Source of the DNA: Impatiens glandulifera
Taxonomy: Eukaryota > Streptophyta > Magnoliopsida > Ericales > Balsaminaceae
NCBI RefSeq assembly: GCF_907164915.1
Contig: NW_025919514.1
Coordinates: forward strand, 62,001 to 126,000
Length of the DNA: 64,000 nt
Direction: 5' to 3'
Shown: positions 33,907 through 42,800 of the stretch, piece by piece
Layout of the letters: every line of letters begins with the position of its first letter
Position numbering within the stretch: the stretch's first letter is position 1
The notes under the pieces: model-generated
What the model was told of the DNA's origin: nothing
Databases searched by the model: none
What the model saw: the letters and a program-made list of their open reading frames with translations, nothing else
Made by a program: the position numbers and the translations under genes

Positions 33907-34514
33907 ATGGCCTCTTTTGCTCTAAACACTCTACAAATAAACTTTGAGCCTGTCTCTTCTTCGATAATTCTAGAAATTGTTGAAATGTTTACATCTCTTG
34001 AAATTTTTGACCTAAGAAAGTTCCTCGTAGGACCTGTCATCATTCACGAACCCGGGGTTCGTGATTTCTTTGAGCCTGCAAGAATAATAGGCGATAAGAT
34101 TATCCTGACAACAATAAAAGGAGATGAATCTCATTTGGTGAAGAAACTTTCGCTCTATTTTTTTAGCTTCCTACGGAGGGATTATCAGAGTTCCCCACCT
34201 CTCTAGATGATATCTTATCTGAGATGAAACTTGTTTTCTCAGATATCTCCTTCCCTATCAAAACTCACGTAAAGAAGTCTTCTTTAAAACCTGAGTTTTC
34301 CATTCTCAATGACATCATTTCTAAATCCCTCTTGGCTAAGACAACCACTAATGTCTACTCCAAAAAGATCTTTGAGATGATGGTGGCTATAACCAGGGGA
34401 ATAACCATCAAGTGGTCAAAAATAACCATCGATAACTTGGTGAAGATGATCTCTTCTCCAAGGAAGCCAATTGGGTATGCTTCTCCGCTCAGCATGCTGC
34501 TCGCCTATCTATGA
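33907..34514 (+). pseudogene. ORF3 N-terminal domain of the plus-strand copia
   Basis: Two frames, 33907-34206 and 34224-34514, form one domain interrupted by a frameshift near 34165. DLRKFLVGPVIIHEPGVRDF aligns with GLRKYLGGPFIFHEKKVREF of the minus-strand ORF3, and LKPEFSILNDIISKSLLAK with LKPQFILLNDVMAKSLQGK. The order pol, TAGAC-rich spacer, ORF3, PPT, LTR is the same in both elements, which supports ORF3 as a family trait. The coiled-coil and RGG parts are missing here. Function unknown. Confidence 0.72.
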
Positions 34515-34885
34515 GTTAATGTTGTACATGGGGTCCTCATTAAGTTATCGAAAGTTTTGGATAATCAAAGAGTTTATGACTTTGTCCTTAGAGTAGGAAG
34601 AGCAAAGGTCAAGAGAAGAAGTCTGACGCTCCAAAGGGGTCTAAAAGCATATTAAGACTTTGTTCTTCCCGATGATGTCAAAAGGGGGGGAAATAATCGG
34701 TCTGCAATCAAGGGGGAAGATCAGGCAAAAAGGGCTTTAATCTAGGGAAGAGAATGATAGGAGTGTCCCATTTTAAGAAAATTTTGTTTTTTGTCTTTTA
34801 ATGGGAAACTTTAATTATATATGAAATCTAATTGACTGGAATATTTGCTAGTTTCCTGATTTTCTAACTAAGTTTTAACATCATC
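34515..34885 (+). other. Copia 3' non-coding sequence
   Basis: Short stretch with a second purine run, CAAAAGGGGGGGAAAT near 34678-34693, that looks like another polypurine tract. No gene. Confidence 0.55.
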
Positions 34886-34899
34886 AAAAATGGGAAAAT
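34886..34899 (+). promoter_or_regulatory. Polypurine tract of the plus-strand copia
   Basis: AAAAATGGGAAAAT directly precedes the 3' LTR start TGTTGAGTC at 34900. Confidence 0.7.
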
Positions 34900-36283
34900 T
34901 GTTGAGTCAAGTCAAATTGATTAAAAATAAACTTAGGAAATAAGCTTATTCAAAACAACTCTATTTAATTGTGGGTTAACAGTATTTTGATGATGTGCGA
35001 ATTAATCAAAGTAAAACTTAGTTATGCACATGCAAAGCTGAAGAGCTTAATTTAATATCGCAAACGAATAAGACTAATCTGTGAAACTATTTTGTGTAGG
35101 CACAAATCTAAAGGATTATGCTACTTTAGACGTGGTCTGAAACAGGCGTTTATAAACATCTTGCTACTTCAGATGGAGTCTGGTGTACGCGAGTAGACGT
35201 CGTCTAACTCTTTTAGATGTGGTCTAAAGGAAAGCGCAGTTAGACACGGTCTAACTCCTTTAGACGTGGTCTAAAGGAAAGCGCAGTTAGACGCAGTTTA
35301 ACTCCTTTAGACGTGGTCTAAAGGAAAGCGTAATTAGACGTCGTCTAACTCATTCTTAGACGCGGTCTAAAGGAAAGCGTAGTTAGACGCCATCTAACTC
35401 CTTCTTAGACGCGGTCTAAAGAAGAAGAATTGTTAGACGCTGTCTAACTCCTTCTTAGACGTGGTCTAAAGAAGAAGCGTAGATAGACGCCATCTAACTC
35501 CTTCTTAGACACCGTCTAAAGAAAAAACGTAGTTAGACGTAGTATAACTCCTTCTTAGACGTGGTCTAAGGAGTGCACGTAGTTAGACGCCGTATAATTC
35601 CTTCTTAGACGCGGTCTAAAGGAGAACGTCTGATGCCTTACTCTAGTAGCCGTCTAAAGGAAGCATCCGTCTAACTACGTACTCAGCCCATCTACAATTA
35701 CTGTTTTCAACAGTCTGACAAGCCAGTTGATCCGAACAAATGAAAGACTGCTACATACACGTTTATCATTCAAATTGCCCACGTTGTATCTCTCTAGTAC
35801 AACACAATATCAGAGGATATTTGGCGCACTACATGTCTTGTACAACCACGATCCTAATGCAGAGTTTGTTGTACTCTCGTACTATTGGCAGCCGTCCAAC
35901 GGACACATGTCACGTGTTCTAGAAGAAGATTCGACCATTGGTGTACTTCAAGTATAAATTGCTACTCAAGGACAATAGACGAACTGCCTCTCGAAGTGAT
36001 TTTTGCCCTTGATATACTATTGCTTAAGATCCATCTCTGATTATCCAATCTCTCTCAAGCCCAAGCACAAACTACTCACTGTCTCACTGTGTGATTACTC
36101 TATAATTAGTATATTGTCTTTTCTATGTGAAATCTCAGTGTTGTAACTCCTTTAGACGTGGTCTAAAGGAAAGCGCAGTTAGAGGCGGTCTAAAGGAAAA
36201 CACAGTTAGAATATCGAATTGAAGTGTGTAAGCTATTAACAATAGCTAGACCCCAGTCTCTATTATCAACACTGATCCTAACA
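34900..36283 (+). repeat. 3' LTR of the plus-strand copia (1384 bp)
   Basis: It starts TGTTGAGTCAAG and ends TGATCCTAACA. U3 holds a hairpin array (35170-35650); the TATA box TATAAAT is at 35953-35959. Positions 36138-36210 carry extra hairpin units in place of about 330 bp present in the 5' LTR. It is a diverged relative of the minus-strand LTR, with similar order of blocks around the TATA box. Confidence 0.85.
35170..35650 (+). repeat. Hairpin array in U3 of the plus-strand copia LTR
   Basis: Irregular tandem units of about 45-50 bp, each with two imperfect palindromes such as TTAGACGTGGTCTAA and GTTAGACGCGGTCTAAC, separated by CTCCTT and GGAAAGCG blocks. The stems are related to the minus-strand family but the unit is different. 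Confidence 0.85.
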
Positions 36284-36493
36284 CTTATTCACTTTGAATT
36301 CAAATTGATTAGTCATCGCATGTCTATACAACCTCAATTGAAGTTCTTTTTTGTCCTAAAAAAACGTACACACTTCCAATCCGTTTTCAATGGTTAATTG
36401 AGCAGGTGTTTCAACCTCGATTGGATCATATGAATTAAGCTTTCTTGGTATTTTGCTTTCTTGAGTTGGATGTGAAGGTAGTGACTTGTCTAC

Positions 36494-36724
36494 TTAAGAG
36501 ACACACAGAGGAGTGCAAAGCTGGGGGAGTGAATTCGAAAATTCTTTTACGTAGAACATCATATCCCTATCTATCCTGATAACAACAAGAGGAGAAATTG
36601 TCAAAACCATATTATACTTGACTTTGAACACTAAATTATATCTCAATCTGTCCGCACGAAAAGCATCATAGACAATGTCAATTAATTCGTCATATGTACT
36701 ATTTTTGGATATAGTCACACCCAC
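36494..36724 (-). pseudogene. MULE transposase, N-terminal domain
   Basis: The frame reads GVTISKNSTYDELIDIVYDA, then LRYNLVFKVKYN and PLVVIRIDRDMMFY, typical of the N-terminal domain of plant MuDR-type transposases. Upstream coding sequence is separated by the TRIM-like insertion at 36746. The rest of the protein lies at 9584-8286 beyond the copia; the part between the two (about 200 residues) is missing, probably lost with the left part of the copia LTR. Confidence 0.72.
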
Positions 36725-36745
36725 ACATGAACTTGAGACAAAAGA

Positions 36746-37522
36746 TGTTACGCCCTAAATTCCTACTTTCATGCAACTAAATCAGGGCAATTTCAGACAT
36801 AAATGCGGAAACGCTAGGGTACCTATCTGACCCGATCATTGAAAAGGTTGATAGAAAATACGGTCCTACGGTCTCGGTCCCTCCTTCCACACACATCTCC
36901 AACACCACGCTTCCGCTCCAACTCTTCCTTCACCTGTCATAAAATCCGCTGACTGGATTCCTACACCACACAAGCATAGTGAGTCTACGGACCCATCAAG
37001 CATTTATAAGAAAACCATTTAATCCATTGCATCCATGAGGGTTTTTAAGGGTATCTCATCAATCAATCATGTATAGTTGCATACTGAGCACATATTCGGG
37101 TCCTTAGCCCGGAGAGCTGATCCTCCGGGGTGGGCATTCCTTCGTCAATTCCTCCAGCTATATTTGAGAGCATCGGACCACCAGAGCTCATCCTGCGCGG
37201 CCATCCTCTCGTATCCGTCAATTCCTCCATGATTATCTCTTAGATTCCATAGCCCTTAACTCAAAACCATCCTTCTTTAGAAAACCATGGACTTGCAATG
37301 AAAACATGCTTTGAAACCATATGCATCGTTTATATAAAATACATGATAAATAGCACTGTGTGGGTTTTAGAAAGCGTATAGAAAAGTACTTGCCTTAGAA
37401 TTCCTTGTTTGCGGAATCTTCGGTCGGACCACTCGGCCCTGGGTGCTATCATCCACGGTCGTAGATCTCGGTCTGGACCGCAGATTCCTCGGTCAAGAAA
37501 AACGTGATTTTAGGGTGTGACA
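36746..37522 (-). repeat. TRIM-like element, 3' LTR
   Basis: 777 bp, same length as its partner; TG/CA ends on the minus strand. Confidence 0.92.
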
Positions 37523-37763
37523 AACTACCACCCTTATAATGAATTTCGTTCCCGAAATTCGATCATAAAGGAAGTACAAATATTGTGTTTGTGAAAAATG
37601 GTTTCATGAAAAACATTATTTCCAATAATTATGAAAAACGATTTCATGTCATGCAAAAACATCATTTAAAAACAATTTACAGACATGAAGGCCTTGGGGG
37701 TGCATCTGCAGGAGCATATGTGTGAAAGTACTAAGGTTCGGAACCGTTGCTCTGATATCAAGT

Positions 37764-38540
37764 TGTTACGCCCTAAATTCCTACTTTCATGCACCTAAAT
37801 CAAGGCAATTTCGGACATAAATGCGGAAACGCTAGGGTGCCTATCTGACCCGATCATTGAAAAGGTTGATAGAAAATACGGTCCTACGGTCTCGGTCCCT
37901 CCTTCCACACACATCTCCAACACCACGCTTCCGCTCCAATTCTTCCTTCACCTGTCATAAAATCCGCTGGCTGGATTCCTACACCACACAAGCATAGTGA
38001 GTCTACGGACCCAGCAAGAATTTATAAGAAAACCATTTAAGCCATTGCATCCATGAGGGTTTTTAAGGGTATCTCATCAATCAATCATGTATAGTTGCAT
38101 ACTGAGCACATATTCGGGTCCTTAGCCCGGAGAGTTGATCCTCCGGGGTGGGCATCCCTTCGTCAATTCCTCCAGCAATATTTGAGAGCATCGGACCACC
38201 AGAGCTCATCCTGCGTGGCCATCCTCTCGTATCCGTCAATTCCTCCATGATTATCTCTTAGATTCCATAGCCCTTAACTCAAAATCATCCTTCTTTAGAA
38301 AACCATGGACTTGCAATGAAAACATGCTTTGAAACCATATGCATCGTTTATATAAAATACATGATAAATAGCACTGTGTGGGTTTTAGAAAGCGTATAGA
38401 AAAGTACTTGCCTTAGAATTCCTTGTTTGCGGAATCTTCGGTCGGACCACTCGGCCCTGGGTGCCATCATCCACGGTCGTAGATTTCGGTCTGGACCGCA
38501 GATTCCTCGGTCAAGAAAAACGTGATTTTAGGGTGTGACA
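37764..38540 (-). repeat. TRIM-like element, 5' LTR
   Basis: 777 bp; next to the PBS, hence the 5' LTR on the minus strand. Confidence 0.92.
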
Positions 38541-38659
38541 AAAGAAGTAACACCATCATCAACTTTTTACTCTTCATCCTAGAGGACAAAATAGCTAACA
38601 AATATTGTGATCTACAATTGATAGAAATTGACAAAAGTGAGTGGAGTGGAAAATACAAT

Positions 38660-38755
38660 GGGTTGCAACTTTGCATCCCACGCAAGGTGAAATTTGTGTG
38701 GGACGCAAATTGCAATTTGCGTGGGACGTAGATTGCACTTTGCGTGTTGACGAAA
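38660..38755. repeat. MULE subterminal palindromic motif cluster, right arm
   Basis: Several copies of a TTTGCGTGGGACGCAAATTGC-like motif in both orientations lie about 410-500 bp inside the right end. A similar cluster occurs about 425-590 bp inside the left end (46353-46520). Confidence 0.72.
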
Positions 38756-38849
38756 ACTGAACTTTAGGTCTTTATATTTCAGCTAATACCAAACATATAA
38801 TAGCAAAAACGTATAATAGTTAATACTAAACATAAAAAGAACATACACA

Positions 38850-39163
38850 TTTCGATGGAGTCGCCTTGCTTGCTATCGTCGTGGTCTCGTGGTGCGGCGA
38901 TGCTGCTGGAGTCGGGGCTCGCGGGGAAGCGTCCAACGACAGTTGGGGAGGGATAGGGAATAGTAGCATCGCCCGGGGGAGAAGAGAGAAAGAAGAACTG
39001 AGAAATGGGGAAATGAGAGGGAAAGGGGAAAGAAACGAATATAAAAAAACTATTAAGGGTAAAATGGTCATTTTTTTAAAAATGTTACATTTGCAAATTC
39101 ATTTTGGGGTGGGTTATTTTTTTAAATAAGACCCCTTTTCAGGGTCATTTGATCAAATTTCCC
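38850..39163. repeat. MULE right terminal inverted repeat
   Basis: Read inward from 39163 it is GGGAAATTTGATCAAATGAC and continues with CATTTTACCCTTAATA and a pyrimidine-rich, locally GC-rich part. By eye it matches the left end (45929 onward) at roughly three quarters of positions over at least 150 bp, the normal look of a long MULE TIR. Confidence 0.8.
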
Positions 39164-39701
39164 GTAAGGACTAAAGATTTGAATCTGCGTCTATTAAGGG
39201 ACTAAAGATTTGAAAGAAACGGATTTGAATCTGAGTCTATTAAGGGACTATGCTTAATTTTAATCTTAGAAAAATGTTTAGGAGATTCATAATAATTAAC
39301 GAGATTTAAATAAAAAATGATAAAAAATATGATATAAGAGAGTACACAAATGAAACCTTAGAATTAAGTTTTTTAAACTAGACATTTGTTTGAACATGAT
39401 TGCGATATAATTTTAGAAGCATGTATGAATTTTCCTCATATTTTTTGGGGGTCGTATAACTCTTTTTAAACTATTGATCTAAAAATATAGGACGATGAAT
39501 ATAAATAAACTTCTATTGACAAATGCCTAGTTTACAGAAATCAATGATTTAGAACATATAGAAATATTATAGCAATTAGAATTATAAATTTACATAATGC
39601 ATTACATTTACTTGCACGAGATAGAATTGAAGACATTTCTAAAACTCAATTAGTTTGAAATAAATAGGACAATGTATGAGACATGTAAGATGTGGTCCAA
39701 C
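39164..39701. other. Spacer between MULE and duplicated UPF2, no gene
   Basis: AT-rich sequence. Positions 39171-39250 hold two copies of an approximately 60-bp direct repeat (GGACTAAAGATTTGAATCTG and TCTATTAAGGGACTA). UPF2 homology begins at 39702 with AATTTATCATTCGCATC. Confidence 0.6.
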
Positions 39702-39874
39702 AATTTATCATTCGCATCACTGTAATATGGGTCAAAACATTAGGATAGAATGTTTAAAATGGTATTGCAGGTACACTCCATGTAGTACACACAAAGAAAT
39801 ATTATGATACAAGTATATGACATCAATGATAAATAGTTGCTGGAGCCTAAATAAAATAGAAATGAGTTCCTTAC

Positions 39875-42800
39875 AGACGGTTGCTCTGGTGACTTTAGAG
39901 AATGGTCATTAGCCTTGGGTTCTTCTTCTCCCAGAAGCACAGCTGGAACAAAAGCTCTGATATAGAATAAAATAAGTACTTAATGACTCAATATTGTAGC
40001 TTAAAAACTAATTAGAAGAAAGCAACATGAGAAAATCATCATGCAACTCCTTGTTCAAGAAAAAGGCAATAAACATTAGGCATAACAATCTGATGGCACA
40101 AACCTAAGGACAGGCAAGCTTTCATAAAATGCTTTGGTGTCTTCATCATCCCAGATTGCTTCAAGAACTAAAGAATCTTTCCCAGAATTTGGTAATGATT
40201 ATTCCCCCATAGTAGTAACCCTGGTTGTGTGGCCATCCTCTGGCATTACTGGAGGTTCCATGTCAAGAGCTTCTGCCAATCTGAAACAAACAATTTTTTG
40301 GGGTGGGGTAGAGAGTTAACAGTGTGAAAGCACGAGTAGTATACTTCTTTTAGATTGAAGAATCTCGTGAATCCATAAAGCACAGTTGGAAAGAATACAA
40401 GGGGAAGAACAAATGGATAACCAACAGGAAAGTGAAAGTGCACAGCCTGATTGGACTTTACTATTAAAAGAAGGAATGTTGACATTAGTTAGGAAACCCA
40501 ATCAATGATCCAACAAATTAAGTAGCTTATATATGTTATATAGCAAATAGAGATGTCTAGCCGCATTCGTAGTTGGAGGTTACTCAACTAAAAGACCCTC
40601 TCTAGCCATATTAATAGCTGATAAAATTACATAAGAAACAACAATGACATCTACATCATTAAACCTTCAATCATTGATAAATTAATCAAAATGCACTTGC
40701 AGGAGACACCAAAAAGAGCCATCAAGTACTTAAACAGACGAGTTAAGACAAGTTTTTCAGTCACCTCATCAACTACTTGTTGTCCTGACAGTGGAAGTCC
40801 AAGGAAGGTTCTCGCTTGTCGAGCAAAGTTGGCAAGAAGAGACAGATTCGTCTGTGTTGCCTCACGGTCCTTAAAATGCTCCATACTGGTAAGATCCTTG
40901 ATGATATTAACAAAAATACTACAATTGTCTATTACTCTAACAAAGTACAGCTCCAGGAGGAGCTTTTAATGTGCTACGCTTCTTCATCGCTCTTAAGTTC
41001 TTGTCTGCCTCCAAATCATCACTAGATTTTCCAGGAAAGAAGATTTTCAGCAGGCACTGAATCAAACTTGGTGAGAAATCCTTGTACCTTTGATGAAGAA
41101 GCGAACAAATCTACGAAAGGATAACAAACATTACCAAAAGGGGGCACAAAAGATAATGTATGTGGAATTGAAAAATAGAAACACAAAACTGCTAAATCCA
41201 TTCACATGTCTAGTGTTTCTACATCTCATGTGGTCCAACAAATCAAGGTCCGGTTAAAAAGTGTAAAGTCATCCACCTAACACTAGACATGTTGAATGGT
41301 AAGAGACATGTAAGATGAATAAAATCCCAACAAACTGAAAGAACTAGCTAGGACTGGTATGTGACTCAGCATGCCAGATGACTACAATAGCTTAGCACTT
41401 TCCCAGTCCATATGACCATATTATCTCTCTAAAATCCACTATAGAATCAACTGCTTCGAGTTGAATTGTGTGGTCGAAGGGTATAAAACAGATGATAGTA
41501 AACTAGTCGTGTTTATTGATATTTTAAAAGGAATACACTGACAAAAGGAAACAACATATATGTAGTAACATTTCTCGGCGGTCCATTCGTGCAGCAGAGC
41601 ATGGCTGAAAACCATAAAGAAAAATAAAAAATTCTTTATTGAATAATATAAGCATTCAGTTGCTGGACATATATTTAAGAGAAATCTAGGATGCAATTAT
41701 CGAACAAGATAAAATGCTAACAAATTTAAATGGACTAAACCACTCTAAGATTTATTTTACATCTGAATGATTGAAAAACCCTAGGACCATAGGAACTTTT
41801 AATAGTTTGAGATCATGACTAATTGTTCAAAGGCAAGTTTTTTCCAAAGAACCATGGGATTTAAGGATTATCTATAACAGAAATTAAGCATTTCAAACTT
41901 ATATAAGCCAACACTGGCCTTAAACAAAAAGGACAAAATGTTCTCCTACATCCACTAAAATATCTTTAAAGTAAAGTTATACACAGTAAGATTCTGTTTC
42001 ATAAGAGAATGAGTTACTACAGCTGCAAACTACCATAACATACTTATTTATCTAATCACCTGAACAACAACTTGAATATCAGAAGACCGTAGCTTTGCCT
42101 CACTGATGGTTGTCACTGCTTCAGTAACTAATTTGCTCATGTTGACATTTCTCAACTCATCCATCAAACTGTCTCTCTGTTCTTCATTAATCTGCTTAAG
42201 TTTCTTAATAACTGATGTATTGCGTTTTATGATGGAATCTAATGTCCGATGAAAAATGCTGTCTGTAATTAGTCAACACAACAACCACATCAATATGATA
42301 TATTTTAGATTCTAAAAACACAATTAGCAGAAAACATTGAACAAATTACAGTAACTAAACTTCATAGATAGTGTCAAAATTTTCATTTGTTAGAGTAAAG
42401 AAGGTTCAAGTAGAAAAATTATAGTACACTTTATTTTATTCAGTAAAATCAGAAAGATCCCATGCAGCTATTACCAATGAGATAGGATGGAGAGATGTTA
42501 ATGCCACTATTGGGAAGGTGAATAAAGAATAAGCATGAAGTAAAAAAGTCATTGAAATCGTGAAAAGACCAAATCACATCTGCAAGAACACTACAACACC
42601 TGGAAAAAACTTATCAAATACCATCTTCTTAAACACAATTATAGGCTAAAACTTGCAAAAAATGTCTACAAGAACACCTTCCAATATACCAACCCAGAGT
42701 AGCTCAAGGAAGTAAGAGTCTTTGGACTTAAGAGGTTGAGATCTCAAGTTCGATTCACACTTAAACACCTTGATTGTAGTGGAGGAGCATTGACAGTGGT

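Larger units (their letters stand above)
9585..36283 (+). mobile_element. Plus-strand Ty1/copia (SIRE-like) element, broken, host of the gypsy insertion
   Basis: The parts in order are: a truncated 5' LTR (9585-10367), a primer-binding site, the first about 60 bases of the internal region, the inserted gypsy (10445-32250), the end of pol (32256-33108), a TAGAC-rich spacer, an ORF3 remnant (33907-34514), PPT (34886-34899) and the 3' LTR (34900-36283). The 5' and 3' LTR segments share the TATA region and the end ...TAACA. About 4 kb expected between gag start and RT is missing. The 5' LTR has lost its U3, so no TSD can be read; the base run after the 3' LTR is CTTAT. The element sits inside the MULE transposase gene. 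Confidence 0.82.
36746..38540 (-). mobile_element. TRIM-like non-autonomous LTR element
   Basis: Two direct repeats of 777 bp (36746-37522 and 37764-38540) flank 241 bp of internal sequence. TSD AAAGA is at 36741-36745 and 38541-38545. Read on the minus strand, the LTRs start TGTCACACCC and end GGGCGTAACA; the PBS is ACTTGATATCAGAGC at about 37763-37749 and a purine-rich AAGGGTGGTAGTT at about 37535-37523 precedes the 3' LTR. There is no coding capacity. LTRs differ at roughly 15-20 positions by eye (about 98% identity), so it is the youngest LTR element here. The 777-bp LTRs are longer than usual for TRIMs. Confidence 0.92.
36284..39163 (-). mobile_element. MULE right arm with nested TRIM-like element
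   Basis: After the copia 3' LTR the MULE resumes with the transposase N-terminus (36724-36494, minus). It is interrupted by a TRIM-like element (36746-38540) and ends in a long terminal inverted repeat whose outer end is GGGAAATTTGATCAAATG read inward from 39163. The inverted counterpart is at 45929. No 9-bp TSD is evident when the two outer flanks are compared. Confidence 0.78.
3175..39701. repeat. Large direct duplication, unit A
   Basis: From 3175 rightward this copy of UPF2 plus the transposon nest has a counterpart starting at 39702. Homologous anchors are 3339-3420 with 39875-39956, 5396-5740 with about 40768-41110, 6690-6870 with about 42060-42240, and 8285-24306 with 47922-64000. All anchors are in the same orientation and order, so this is a tandem duplication with a unit of about 36.5 kb, later rearranged inside. 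Unit A has lost the first two UPF2 exons and the left arm of the MULE. The exact right border at 39701 is inferred from where UPF2 homology resumes. Confidence 0.8.

Noticed and set aside
38866..39129. Gly/Arg-rich frame on plus (and its antisense) as a small gene
   Set aside because: It lies entirely within the GC-rich part of the MULE terminal inverted repeat and has no counterpart frame in the left TIR.
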